NCBI GenBank assembly: GCA_023653785.1
Contig: JAMKCH010001616.1
Coordinates: 56,679-120,678 of the forward strand
From: Ophioderma brevispina
Lineage: Eukaryota; Echinodermata; Ophiuroidea; Amphilepidida; Ophiodermatidae
DNA: 64,000 nt
Direction of reading: 5' to 3'
Under the pieces are notes generated by a model. That model was not told the origin of the DNA and did no database searches. It saw nothing but the letters and a program-made list of their open reading frames with translations. Each line of letters begins with the position of its first letter. Within the stretch, counting starts at the first letter, position 1. The position numbers and the translations under genes were made by a program. This document shows, in pieces, positions 46,909 to 59,455 of this stretch.

Positions 46909-47124
46909 CTGTATAAAATATATCTAGTGGTTTGTATAGGAACCAGCCTCCTTCAGTGTATCCGTGACGTTTTTAATACCTTCATCCAGACTGCTCATCA
47001 TACCTGCCAGAGTTTGACGGTCGTCGTCAGGTGATGAGGCGTTTATAAATAAGGGTTCCTTGTAAAGCTCTGGTACTTGATAGGATTATGTGGAGCCATG
47101 ATACGGGAGATACAGAAAGAGCGA
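46909..47124 (-). CDS. Arylsulfatase-B-like exon (LFLYLPYH...VPELY...AGMMSSLDEGIKNVTDTL)
   Basis: After acceptor CGCTACAG (47125) the minus strand reads LFLYLPYH, HNPI, QVPELYKEPLFINASS, RQTLAGMMSSLDEGIKNVTD and TLKEAG, ending IFYT-D before donor GTACGT. This is the segment immediately upstream of DNGG in arylsulfatase B, with the characteristic PLQVPEEY and YAGMVS-MDE-VGNVT pattern. At least three one-base indels break the frame. The start codon and the N-terminal exons with the formylglycine site were not found up to 52 kb. Confidence 0.8.
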
Positions 47125-47499
47125 CTGTAGCGGAAAGTAACGGGATGACTTTTGCGCAATACGCATATCTAGGCCATATACGCAATGACAATGTTGGTCT
47201 TTAAATCGAATAATGTTCGTTCCTCTCAGTTGTGCTTGTTTGGTTAATCTAAGTCAAAGTGTGATAATTTTGTAGGCAGAAAAATAGAATTAGATTCCTT
47301 CATAGCGTATCTACAAGTCAGTGGTGAGATGGCTTGTGGGTGGTGTTCGGGATTTTATTATACCCTGAATAAGCTGATCCGGGGCCTCGTGTATCCCTGA
47401 TAGGGACGCTCCTAACATGACCCTCTTTTTTGAGGCTGGGGCGATTGGGAACAGTCAAAGTTTACAACAACACCTACTCTTATTCGACACTGACTGCGA
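47125..47499. other. Upstream intronic or intergenic sequence
   Basis: No further sulfatase exon recognised. No repeat signature except the SINE that follows. Confidence 0.5.
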
Positions 47500-47767
47500 T
47501 GTAGCATTTTACATTTGACTCTCTGTACACGGGACCGCGGCTTAACGTCCCCTCAGAAGGACGGGATGGGTTTTATGAGTCATTTTGCCCAAGTCCAAGT
47601 AAACCATATAGGCGAGCGGTATTCTTTATTTAACCATGCGCGTAAACAGAATTAAATCCAGGGTTGGCAACCCGAATAATCCCACCAAGTATCCCACCGG
47701 GACTCGAACCCGGGATTTTTGGTAAATTGGCGCCACAGGTCGGGCAACCTAACCGCTCTCCAAGTGG
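47500..47767 (-). mobile_element. tRNA-derived SINE with conserved 3' domain
   Basis: Minus strand: the head CTTGGAGAGCGGTTAGGTTG with T-arm CCCGGGTTCGAGTCCCGGTG (47691-47767), then a body ending in GGACGTTAAGCCGCGGTCCC. The ACGTTAAGCCG..GGTCCCGTG word recurs at the 3' side of SINEs in many invertebrates (from memory, not searched). Confidence 0.75.
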
Positions 47768-48164
47768 AATTAGATCATAAGGGCAATATAATGACTTTTT
47801 CCTAAAATATATTGCTATTTGCTGACCTTTTCTTTATATTGCTAATTTTAACTAGGCCTATGGTTTATTTCAGTAAATATACATATCTTACGGAAGAGCT
47901 TTGAAATAACAATACGCACAACGTCCACCTGTTTGATTTTGTGTGTCGTCTGATTATCCTTTGTGCTCTCTGTAATACACCGCACGTGTAGTAATTTCTT
48001 TATCCCTTCCATATCTGCCTTGAGGTATTTTCATGTCCCGATGAATGTCATAGGCCAAGTACTGTTTAATAAAGACCAGTTAAAATTGGTTAACTTTGAA
48101 GTGCTCTCTTTGCATGTGCTAATCAGGATAAGGAGCTTGATTGAATTTATGCTTAAATCTGGAG

Positions 48165-48531
48165 TTAAAGGTGCAACACAGATTTCACGGTCATCCCATC
48201 CACATTTTATGTGTTTGTAGTGTTTCATATATATTAGACCTCAATAGATTCTATACCTTTATTTGGGCTATACATGAATAACTTAAAATGAAAAGAAAAA
48301 GGGGATTTGTATATGCTTCTATTTCAATAGAAAACATATACTTAATTTTTGTTTTTGGCTCTCTAGGAAATTCGAAATTTCACAGTTTTGGACCAAAGAA
48401 AAAAGTTCTCCGCTATTCTTGTCAGGGACGGGGATATTTTGATTAACGACGGCTTCTTTACACAGTACCAAATTAAGAATTTTCACCATTTTTAGGACAC
48501 ATTTATTTGAAATCTCTCGTTGCACCTTTAA
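48165..48531. mobile_element. TTAA-flanked MITE family G, copy 2 (367 bp)
   Basis: TTAA (48165-48168) is followed by AGGTGCAACACAGATTTC. The inverted right end AGGTGCAACGAGAGATTTC is followed by TTAA (48528-48531). The interior is AT-rich and non-coding. Isolated ends of the family are at 56044 and 60588. Confidence 0.85.
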
Positions 48532-49699
48532 GATCTTGGATATCCATCGATATTTCTAATAACATACTAAAAGACTAGAACAAATGAGTGTTGAATTCAA
48601 ATGTGTCATGAAATGTCGTTCTGTGATGCCAAACTTCGCCAGTTCACTGGTGAGCTCGTCATAATAAAACTAACTCCCCCCCCCCAAATCGAAAAAAAAA
48701 ACTGGTTCTCGGAATGTCTTTACAAAAAAACACTGGTTTTCAGAGAATTATGGAACTATTGTTGATAATAAAACCAGATGAAGTCAAATAATAATTTAAG
48801 ACTTCAAATACATTGTTTCAAGCAGAGATAGATGCTCACTATTTTATGACGACTATTTGGAACACACAACGGCTAATATAATAATGGATTAGACTAAAAT
48901 GATTAAAAAAAAAAACACAAAATGGGGTTTTAAAAAAGTATTACAAACAACAAATAGGATATTCTATAGTTAGCAAAGGGCATTGTTATAGCAGGGGGGG
49001 GGCGGCCAAGATAGCCGTCGTTTTTTCCCTCCCATAGGGTTAGACCCGTAATCACTCTAAAACTTGACAAAAATTCTAAAGTCGAAAATAGGTTGCTATC
49101 AAATTTTCACTCAAAAATCCGTGGGAGTTAAGAATTCAACTCCAGTCTAAGTAGTTTTTTGGTATGAATAACGGTACAACTGATCCATTTTGAAGAGGCT
49201 CTCGCTTGGACCTCATGTTCATCGCAGGGGGTCACCGTAATTTATAGCTGCGGCATGTACCTGCCCGGTACCAGGGTAGCCTATGCACCACCGTTGAATG
49301 ATTCGTTGACCTGCCATGTAGCAATCCTCTCATGTTCTGTCGTTAAAAACGATTTGATGAGAGTTTTGGCAGCACAATTATGCACCACCGTCTAACACAG
49401 GACAATTTAAACGGGCGCGCTACTATCCGTACGGGAATTCCACTCGCACCACGATCTTATTTATAAACGCGCACATTGACTTCAAATTCCGGTCCCTGTT
49501 CAGGCTCGTCCAAAGACTCGTTCGGCAGTTTTGCGCTATAATTAAGCTTGCCGCCACCGCTGTTTGTATGTCATACTCCGGGGATATATGAGTGTGGTTG
49601 AAAAGGATCTCCCATCCCAGCATATCGACCTGTCAAAGATTAAGCAAGATCCGCGAATTTGTAATGCCACAGCCTGTAAATTATCCAAGCGAAAGATAT
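48532..49699. other. Intergenic, no recognised gene
   Basis: Short C, A and G runs (48670, 48905, 48995). No coding signal found. Confidence 0.55.
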
Positions 49700-49915
49700 C
49701 CTGCTGAAAGGGCGAAATGTATTCGGCGCGGGCACGGGCGCAGGCATACAGATGCAGGATTCTCAGGATTATATTGTAGGCCGTTTGGTCAAAAACCACG
49801 TTTTTGGGAGCATTGCCTGAAACCCAAACGAGCCAGTTCTGTCCAAAATGGGCAAGTAATGATTTTAAACCAAAAAGTAGACACTTTGGAAGGTTCCCGG
49901 AAGATCGGGGGGGGG
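49700..49915 (+). repeat. Dispersed repeat Q, forward copy
   Basis: Blocks GGCGCAGGCATACAGATGCA, GGATTCTCAGGATTATATTG and TAGACACTTTGGAAGGTTCC recur inverted at 53925-54150. The last block also recurs at 51.05, 51.21 and 51.34 kb. It carries no protein; the 130-residue minus frame (49542-49934) runs across the repeat. Confidence 0.65.
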
Positions 49916-50939
49916 GGGGAATCTGACATGCCAACCTCGTAACAGCACAAAAGATCTACATCAACGTCCGGCGTAACCCGAGTGCAGTCTTATTCCAAAG
50001 AGTTAACGTAGGACCGGGCGCTCTACGTAGTATAGAAACGGTCAAACACAGCTTGAAATGAGGTTAGGCCTTGCAAGAATATATATGACCGTTATTGGAA
50101 ATTGCACTGTTGCAGCGAGGTTAATCCACTAACATCGACGGACTTTGATGTCATCTTTTTTTTCTAACATTACTAGATCTTTGAAACGAAGTTGTAAAGG
50201 AAATATGTCATGATTCTGAATATTGGAAAATTTGGTATGGAGGGAAAGCTTAGTAACGGAGATACATGATAAAATCAAAATAGTTGAAAATTGGCACATG
50301 TGCGTATTTTGCCCGTTTATTGCCGCCCAAAGCACTGAAAGGATTCCGACAAAATCAACATCGCAGGCAATGGTGGAGTCAAAGTGAATGCACTCTAATT
50401 AAGTCGTTGTGACCATCTCAATCGCAGTGGGCACTTCACTAATCATTAAACCCACACCGAAATGAAACAAAATATGTCATTCTGTAATCTTTTTTCAATT
50501 TTATTATTACTTTCCTATTACATACATCAATATTCAGTGTCAGCAATAAACCAAGTTCGAGCAAAAACACGATGTTTGGTCATCACTTTGACGTCACGAG
50601 TTGGGCGCTTTTGATCGATGAAGCCGTTGGGCGAAAATTCCGGCCGTTTCTCTTCGTATATGTCAACCAAGCAAAAAGATTAAAATGCTCTATTTGTTAT
50701 TTTAAATCAAATTGTAGTATTTTTGCGGGAATTCGTGATGTAGGTACATATATTTATGAATGTCAAGTCAAACTGAGCTTGACAAAAATTCTTGACAGAT
50801 TTCCTTATAAGAAGGCGATTTGTGATGTCAATGACTCGGACACGCCCAAAAAATGCACGTAGATGCTGTGTGTCCAACAAATAATCGTTGGGAATCCCAA
50901 AGGCCCCAATTGAACGATTATGCCACCCCAGGATGCTGG

Positions 50940-51420
50940 TGGTTCCACGTGTTTTCGGTCCTTGTTGAAATGGTTATGACCCATTCATTGTGAAGCCAAA
51001 TTTTTGGCCATTCTGTCCAGAATGGTCACAATACGATTTTTTAACAACAGTGGACACTTTGGAAGTTGAAGGTTTTTGGATGGTTACCGGTGTTTTTGTG
51101 TTTGGCTCTGCTGAGTTCAATCGGTTTTGATGAGGCATTGCCTGGCCCTCGATTTCAAATATTTTGCTTCAAATAATGGCAAAGACTGATTTTTAAGGAA
51201 AAGTGGACGGCACTTTGGATGGTTCTAGTTTTCCGGTTCATTTGTATCAATAGTTCTTGAACATTGCTGGCACACAATCGGCCAATGTTTGTCTTCTAAA
51301 ATGGACAAATAATTTTTTTTTTTTTTAAAACAAACAGTGAACACTTCGGGAGGTTTCTTTGAATGGTTTGGGATGGTTCCATGTGTTTTCGGCTCCTTGG
51401 TGGTTTTAATGGTTGATGAC
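50940..51420 (+). repeat. Degenerate tandem units related to repeat Q
   Basis: GTTCCACGTGTTTTCGGTCC at 50944 and GTTCCATGTGTTTTCGGCTC at 51376 bracket three diverged copies of an AATGG-(A-rich)-GTGGACACTTTGGAAG-like unit (51017, 51172, 51297). A T-run lies at 51309-51322. Confidence 0.6.
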
Positions 51421-53224
51421 CATGTGGACACCAACATTGGCCATTTTCTGAATCACACTGACATCTATTACATGGATAGCGGGGCTCGCACGATGCTCGC
51501 ACGTATTGAATGGTAGTTGAATAATACACCGGAATCCCCAGCGGCCATTTTAAGCAGGGCAAAATTGGGAGGTCTACCCTACTAGTGTCCAACGCGAAAG
51601 TCAATACAAATTATAGTAAATTGTGAATATTTCTTGTATGAAAGAAAAATCATATATATATTACGAAAATTTATTGGCCATAGTCATGTGCACCTTTGCC
51701 CTGGGCCCCCGTGTGTCTTCTCCTGCCCCCGGGCATCCGAAAGCCTCATGCCCATATGGGCCCATGTCCACTGGCCCCTTTCACCCGGTCCTTTCCCCCT
51801 CACACCCCTCCCCGTCTCCCTAACTTACCTTCCCTTTCCCCTCCCTCACCCTTCCCTTCTTCCAAATTCCTTCCTTGCTTGTATTTATCATAATTTAATA
51901 AATGGAAGTTGGGATTTATTCATTAATTAATTCTTTCATCATCAGTTAAGCATTCATTCTTCATGCATTCGTTTATTTCTATATTGAACAAAAAACGCAT
52001 TATGCTTATATGTTATAAAATGTTCGCTATTATTTCAAGCATTTATGTAGTATTCACATTCCGCAGTAGTAGTAGCAATTAGGTCTGTCGCAGTCTGTGA
52101 CATAGAGCTTACACCGTGGGCAAAATGCCGAGCAAATTTCCCGCACCACAGGCCACACTATCTAAGTGAGCATCCAGCAGATACCTTAAAGACACTATCA
52201 GTGATTGGCTAAATCAGCAAATCGAAAAAAAGCCTCAAAAATTAGATTTTCCATTAGAACAAGTACAGGAGCGAACATATCCCTGCAAATGATAAGACCA
52301 GAAGAACATAATAAGGAAGAATCGGAGATTTTAGTCATTACTGTCGTTCGGACATACACAACAAGTATTGAATGGAGAATCGTATCTTGGAACACTGCCG
52401 TTTTCTTCCTTTTCTGTCAATTCATTTCTACAGCTGGAAAAGGTTAACTTATGAGAATTCTACAGACTTATCCTCACTTGAAGCTATTCCTGCAAAATGT
52501 CAAATATATTTTCAAATCACTGATAGTTCTTTAGGGCATTTAGGGTAGGCCGTTATGTCTAAAAGCCATGTGTTTGTTATTAGGGATAGAGCGGCCATGG
52601 GTACGTTTAAGTCTTTATTGATTGTTTGCCTGTACACCTGGGGATACACTCACACAAAAGGGGTCCCTGTTTTATTGGCGCTGCGGGGGGAGGGTTGCCT
52701 AGGGGCCCGTTAGTAGAAGCGGTTTTGGAGTAGTTTGAATCATTTTGCCGCGGCGGAATCACTAAAAAATTAGGCCATACCACTTCTTAGTTTGGATTTT
52801 TTACCGAGTCTCTACCTATCCAGTAGAAAAGTGTCGGGGACGGATCGTAAATGTTGTGTTTGTACCCTCCGCGAAAACGAAAGTGGGTCAAATTTGGGTC
52901 ATTTTAAGGCTCCTGTCATTTGTTTGGGTTTGATGGACCAGAAGGCCATGTTGGGTTCGGGAGGGTAGCCTCTCACAGCCATGATGAAAATTTCTTCCAA
53001 AATGTCGAATAGTTCGCAAAGTTACACGTCCAAAAAAAAAAAAAAACAGTACAAACAACTGTGCACAAAATAATGGCTAAATTTGGATTTTCATTTTTTG
53101 TCCAACCTGGCTGGGGGGGAGGCACATCCCGAATCCCCCTTTAAGACACACTCCGTAAACCCAAATCCAGTCTTATATAAGTAGAGCAAATGCAACATGG
53201 TGAGCAAGCAGGCGGATGTGCCCA
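51421..53224. other. Intergenic, no recognised gene
   Basis: A C/T-rich stretch lies at 51700-51870. The opposed frames at 52198-52447 have no recognisable motif. Confidence 0.5.
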
Positions 53225-53480
53225 TCTAATAGTCATTGGCGTTTATGGGCCAGACTCCCTCATATAATGTTGCTGTGGGGTTCGCCCTCTCCCGCACAGC
53301 GAGTTGTTTTGCATTCCAGATATGACGGGGATAAGGGGTCCCGATTTATCTCCTGGTGTGAGAGAGCAAGCGAGTAAAGTGCCTTGCCCCAAGTGCACAA
53401 ACACATTGGCGACAGCGGGGTCGAACACACAACCTTATGCTTAGGGGCCGAGCGATGATCCACTTACACCACATGTGCCC
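53225..53480 (-). mobile_element. tRNA-derived SINE with GCAAGGCACTTTA core
   Basis: Minus strand: the head CACATGTGGTGTAAGTGGAT...GTGTGTTCGACCCC, followed by ACTTGGGGCAAGGCACTTTA and CTCTCTCACACCAGGAGAT. A core of the GCAAGGCACTT...CACCCAGG type is shared by SINEs of several invertebrate phyla (family knowledge, not checked here). Confidence 0.75.
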
Positions 53481-53924
53481 TTCTTAAAAGTATATAGGGT
53501 TAAGAGTTTGATTTACTCGGAAATAATAGCAGCACCAAATACACAAATAAAAAATGTTACCCGAAATGGCAAAATTCGGTTCAATTTTATTTTCCCCAAC
53601 TCTGAAGGAGAAAAGGAGAAAACCCCTCAGACATCTGCCGGGTCGTATTAATGCAGGATTAATTTGGGGGGGGGGACTTCGAAAATGTTTGACCTTTTTG
53701 ATAATAAGTGACCAAACCCACCTAAAAGGTTTTTTTTAAACTTTTTGCGACAGTAGTTAATCACCAAACTGAGACCTTTTTAACAAATTTCTATTTAAAT
53801 TTGGACCCTTTTTATAAAAAAATCAGCAAAAAGTGAACCTTTTGCCCCTTTGTTGAATCGAGTGACCCAGGCAAATGCTCATAAAAACTATTGAACACAA
53901 AGCAGGCCAAAACCCGGTAGGGGG

Positions 53925-54150
53925 GGAAACAATCAAAACCTTCTGCAGGAAATGTTCCAAGTGTCCCACTTGACAAAAAAAAAATCATTATTTTGACCAA
54001 TTTGGACTAAAACGACCGATTTGGCGTTTAAGGCAAATGAAACAGGTTTTTGGACCCGCAACGGCCTACATATAATCATGAGAATCCTGCATTTGTATGC
54101 CCTGCGCCCCGCGCCTGCGGCCGCGCCGAATACATTAAGCGTGAAAGGAG
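53925..54150 (-). repeat. Dispersed repeat Q, inverted copy
   Basis: Inverted relative to 49700-49915, with the same block order (GC-rich GCGCC block, GCAGGATTCTCATGATTATA, GGACACTTGGAACATTTCC). 4 kb separate the two copies. Confidence 0.65.
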
Positions 54151-55306
54151 GTGTAAAGTTCAACTTTGAAATGGCCGTTTGTATGTGGTATAACTAGAAA
54201 GATACCCAATAACATTTAGAAGGGGGATATTCAATAGACAACCTTATTTAATATGAATAATTTTCCTTCTCTGCAAAAAAAGAAAATGATAAAATTTTTT
54301 ATTTTTATGAACACTATTTTTATTCATTCCCTATTTTAACGATTTGCAATGGCCTTCAAAGATCATAAAATAATAAATACCATCTTTTATTGAATTCCGA
54401 ACTAGAGTATTCAACGTATTGCATTTGTTATACTTGAAATGTAAAAATAAGTCAATTACTAATATCAATTCCGAGAATTTTAAATTGTAATTAAGAAGCC
54501 TACTTGAAAAAGGACGATTTTCCGCCCGAAACTTGTTGAGGTTGCCGTTTGTCTGGTTAGTTGTTGTTCATCCTTGTTTTCCCTATTTGCGTTGAGATTT
54601 TTGTTTGGATTACACTAATGATGGTATTCGGTTTTCGAAAGGGCAAGATTAATCCTGATATCCGCGCTTTTATACCTTCTTTGAAATGCCAAATGTAAAT
54701 GTTTAGTTTTTCAATAGTCCTTAATATCAATATAAAAAGTTGCACAATTCAATTGTGGATGATCTTAGTTAAACGGAGCATATCTCTGGATTGACAAATG
54801 CAAATACGATGGAAAATGGATTTGAAGTTAAAATTATATGACCTAACGTGAATATTTCAAATTACGAAACATGGTTGATATTTCCGGAGCACGAGGTAAA
54901 TTTGCCGCTTGCATTTACGCAATTGAGAGTGGGAAGGAGTCTGAAGTAGGGCTTTTTCGAAGCATGAGTAATAACTCTATTTTTGGATAAATCTATGAAA
55001 CTAGTTTATTGCCAATGTTAAGTGTACAAATTTAACCACTATTCTAAATGGCGATTGATGTTTTTGTTTTTATTACCAAATGCTACATCGTTGTAAATTC
55101 TATATAAAGGTCTTTGTTCCGAACGCCTTTGGGCCCCTAATTAACCGGAAGTATTAAATCAATTTTGTATGCAGGTGAAAGGTCGCTATTTTTCTCATTT
55201 TTTCCTGAACTTTTCAAGCTTTTCTTCTCAAGATACAGAATTCCGTCCTGGCATCAAAACCGCAAAGTTGTTTGTCCTACGTTACTTGATGATCAGTGAG
55301 TAGCAC
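54151..55306. other. Intergenic, no recognised gene
   Basis: AT-rich sequence without a motif I can assign. Confidence 0.55.
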
Positions 55307-55698
55307 ATGTGAGATTTTGACGACCACTCATGCTCCTGAGCATAGGTTGTGGCAACCGTTCCAATCGGAGCTAGTCATTATATTGAGCGCTGACCAATAG
55401 CAGTAGCGATTTTTATTCCGTAAATGTTATCAAGGATTAGAATTACAAATCTGGCCCACCCTTCTCGCTGGTATTGTGGGTTCGGTAGCTGATCTCCTGA
55501 TACAGTGGGTCTCGGTTCGGATCTACCTCGTTCACTGCCATCTTTCCAAAATATATACACTTTTAATTATTTTTTCAGGTTAGAGTGAAAAATTCGAAGT
55601 CCAAAAAGATAAGAAAAATGAATAGCTGCCCTTTGAGGTTAGTGATTGAGACCTGCTCCATGGAGCATGGGTGGTGTTCAAAACTAACCGAGCGTGCA
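55307..55698. mobile_element. Composite TIR/tRNA-like element E, copy 4
   Basis: Left end GAGATTTTGACGACCACTCA then TGCTCCTGAGCA. The inverted right end begins TAGTTTTGAACACCACCCAT and continues GCTCCATGGAGCA. A tRNA-like segment lies on the plus strand at about 55465-55539 (CTCGCTGGTATTGTGGGTTC; B-box-like GGTTCGGATCT). The interior is collinear with copy 2 in reverse, including the TTTTTCAGGTTAGAGTGAAA and AAGATAAGAAAAATGAATAG region and the AGCTGCCCTTTGAGGTTAGT region. Confidence 0.8.
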
Positions 55699-56043
55699 GT
55701 TTGTACAAGTCACTATAGCTATAAAATCTCAATTACAACGTATTACACCCAGTTTTGGGTATGATCAAAGATTATCTAAAGGTATGATATATGATATCCA
55801 GATCGTCACAAGGGTCAGTTCATGTCATGTATTTACCAGTATAACCCCTGAAGTGTGTCATTGGTAGATGCGGCTTATTGTAACTCATGGTGAAGTGTCA
55901 GGCTCTCATATTAAAGAAAGGGTCGTCGAGTTCCAAATTGGGTAAACCCTATTCAATACGGACTAACGCCCGCACTCTCCTCATAGTGCGCAGTTCACAC
56001 TCCATAGAAAACTTTACACAATTTGGCACTCGCCAGTGTTGAA

Positions 56044-56062
56044 AGGTGCAACAAGAGATTGC
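56044..56062 (+). repeat. Isolated family G MITE end
   Basis: AGGTGCAACAAGAGATTGC matches the family G terminus. No TTAA flank and no partner end were found. Confidence 0.55.
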
Positions 56063-56458
56063 AAAGAATAGGTATGGGCCATCCTTCTGCGCTGTCGATT
56101 TCCCCACCCGTTTAAAACAAAAAAAAAAAAAACATTCCCTCCAGGGAGGAAGCAAATCAAGCGTAATTCATATAATATAAAATCATAACTATCTGTTGCC
56201 CAAATAAAACTTGCACACTTTCACAAACTTTTCTTGAAATGAAATAAAATATCACTTCAATTTATTTCGCCAAATCGTCCGGCTAGATCTAGAGCTAAGA
56301 TAATTAATTACCGGTGTAAGAAACTGAGTGTCCCCACTGAGGAGTGTTCCAGCTACCACAGCAACATGTAGGGAATAAACCGCGACCTTATGGACGAGGC
56401 CATTTGGGTACTGTGCTGAACAACTGAAATGTGTACCAACTCAACGGAAGAAACACAA

Positions 56459-57469
56459 TTAGAGGAGGAGCAGATATCATAGGGGTCTTATTTAGGAGTT
56501 CGTTTACCTCCCACTAACTAGTAAAGGTTTTAACACATTTGGGTATTTAGTACTATAAATTGAACCTCTACATCAATGCTGGGTAGTTAGTACTCCTCAA
56601 AGTGTTGGATCACTTTTCAATTAAGTTTACACAGGGGTCAAATTTTTAAAATGCCCCAAATCCTGTTGAAATGTATGCCATATTGCCTATCTAATCAGAG
56701 GATTCCAAACTGCTATAGTTTGTACCACCTACGACCTATTGGTTTTGGGGTTATAGGGTAAAAATGACAAAAAAAATGGTAAAAAAAGGTCAATCTCATT
56801 GTACAGCAGGGGTCAACATTAAAAGTTTACTCTGATTATATTTTTAACTACTGCAAATTATTGCCTGAGAAATAAGGACTCCTAAAAAGTATAGTTTTGG
56901 ATTATGTTAAAATGTTTACTTACGGAGATAAGGGTGAAAGAGGTCAACACCAATTGGAATTAATATGTTGCCCATGACCTATTTTGGTCCCATAAACATG
57001 GTACTATGCATGCAAGATTGTACAAAACGAATTCATTAACTACTTATTTGATACATTAAGTTGATGGACAACGTGTTCTGGTGTTCTTTCAATTTTAATA
57101 CCAAAATTGAAATAATTAAAAAAACCAAAAAAGAAAAATTTGACCTTTTTAAATTAATTACCATTTTAGCACAGAGGCCATTTTTACCTATAACTCTCAA
57201 ACCAATGGTCATAGAATGGTACAAAATATACCTTTTTGGAAGCCTTATGATTAGACGGACACTATGGATACATTTCGACAGGATTGGGGCATTTTAAAAT
57301 TTGACCCCTGTGTAAACTTCAATTGACCCCTATTGAAAAGTGATACCATTTTTGAGAGTACTACCTACCAAAGATTGATTTAGAGGGTCCATACTACCGA
57401 CCAGTTCAAACCTTTTCTGTAGTGAGGGGTAACGATGATGTTTGACCTGTGTCCCAGCTCCTCCTCTAA
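56459..57469. mobile_element. ~1-kb long-arm foldback element, copy 2
   Basis: Outer ends TTAGAGGAGGAGC and inverted TTAGAGGAGGAGC are perfect over 13 bp. The arms pair over about 300 bp with indels (for example TTTACACAGGGGTCAAATTT against inverted AAATTTGACCCCTGTGTAAA at 57296-57315; the two 20-mers are exact reverse complements). It is collinear with 26886-27876. The middle 400 bp shows no transposase. Confidence 0.85.
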
Positions 57470-59189
57470 ATAGACAGATGGGTGGTAGGACACTCAGCTA
57501 TCAGTCCCACACGGACACTGTAGTATCTGACACCTGCCCCGTGTGCCGGTTGCATAGACTCAGGTGTTACCACGCACCGATTAAGACGAAGTTCTTTTTT
57601 ATGACGTAAGCGCAAAATACTTATCCATCCTCATTCGCAATTAAATCTTGAGCTTCTATAGTGGCGTGTTCATTAAACTTTGTCCATGGTTTTCATCATT
57701 TATCGAAGGAAGAAAGAAAACAAACTCATGGCCAGAATGTTGATGGCAAGCTGGGACCTAACAACTTTTGTGCAAATTAAAATCCGTAAGCTTATTGCTT
57801 AACTTCATTTGTATGCATTTACACCGCGCTTTCAGAAGAAAACTTAGGGTCAGGGTAAATGTAACTGTTTATTTATTGTGAAGCGTATGGGTAATTTTGT
57901 TACTCACCCCGAATCGTGGAGGTGGTATTGGTAACACCTGGCTATAATAATGGCTCCGCATACCAGACCCATTGTAATATCTTTAGTTATGGTTGTGCTA
58001 AGTCTATACATATCCTGGTTCACTGATAGTATGAAAGAGAAATTGATTTTGGACATTTTCTTCACTTTTAAAAAAGGTTGCAATTTTATTTGGGGCAACA
58101 GACGGTTATTCAGGTTAATAATTTTATTCATACGTTTACACCGGGTTTTTCTTTCCCTTTGAATGGACTTACGGAATTTGTTATGCAGCTTGTTATTTGG
58201 TCTACACCCCATAGTATATAACGTATCCCGAAAAAATGTGAACATTCTAATTTTTGGCACGTGTCAAGCTTTATATCAAATATCCCCATCTGTAACGGAT
58301 TAAGCTTAGAACTGTTTCTAACTGTTTTCTTTGGTCTTGGGTACAAATATTGTGAATTTCAAATTTTGTATAGGAGGACAAATACGAAGTCAGCCTATGT
58401 TGTCTATTGAAACACAACATAACAGACTGTCCGCAATCAAAACTTACAAAAAAATACAATCAAACTAAAAATTTAATAAAATAAAACTTGCATTTTTGGC
58501 ATATATTTGACTTTTATTTGTTAGACACGATCCTAAGCTAATCCTCGTTTTTCTTCCATCCAATTTGATGGACCCTAAGCTGAATATTGTCAGTTTAACA
58601 CACGGATAAAATACCACTGGGCCAGTTTCACACCTGAAGGTTCAAGACTAAAGGTATAAGGCGTGTCGCATCATTGGTGGGATTAACCCTTTTCAAACAA
58701 CAGAATATTGTACAATCAGAGTGAATGATTATCTGCCTGAACTAATCAATATATTATTTTTCAGTGAAAGCACTGACATTATTATGTTTGTGGGTGAAAT
58801 GAGGGACTCACTCTCAGAGGTACAATCATGAAATGCATGGAAATTTGGGGAATTTGACTGCTTTCACTAATGTAACAGTCTCCAAGTCTGTTGAGGGACA
58901 AATCTGTGGACAACGCTCTAATGTTTAAGGACAATTACCCTTCCCCTATTCCCCACTGCCTCCAAGATGCCAGGGGGAATATGATAAGCAAGGCCGTGGT
59001 CAACAAAGAACAATAAGGGAAAGATGGTTGTGTTCAAGTTCTCAGTTACTTTCACAAGGGTTGTTTTTACTCGTTCTACCTTTTGCTGAACCTGGAGTAC
59101 ATCTGAGACAACAAGGCGAACGCGTAATTTACGCGATGCGAAAATATGTCCCCCCTATGTCGCGATCACTAACATGCATAAATGCCACA
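57470..59189. other. Intergenic, no recognised gene
   Basis: Opposed frames at 57904-58260 (minus, 118 residues) and 57950-58162 (plus) overlap each other. Neither has a family I recognise. Confidence 0.5.
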
Positions 59190-59455
59190 CAACACCCACT
59201 TCCCTCCCCAAAACCCAGCAAACACCCCCATCCTCATCCCCACACCCCTCAAAACCCATCCCCCTCCCCAACACCTCGCAACAGATCCACCCTCAACACC
59301 CTGCACCACCCACCCCCTCCCCAACACCCCCACAACTCCCCAACCAACCCTACCCCTCCCCAACACTCTTCAACACCCACCCCACCCCCTCCCCAAACCG
59401 CCCTCACTCCCTACCACGCCCCCCCCTCCCCAACACCCCACCCCATCCTCATGCA
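59190..59455. repeat. C-rich CAACACCCCACCCCCTCCC-type minisatellite
   Basis: Irregular 17-22-bp C/A-rich units. The complementary strand is G/T-rich. It produces P-rich frames in all plus phases. Confidence 0.9.
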
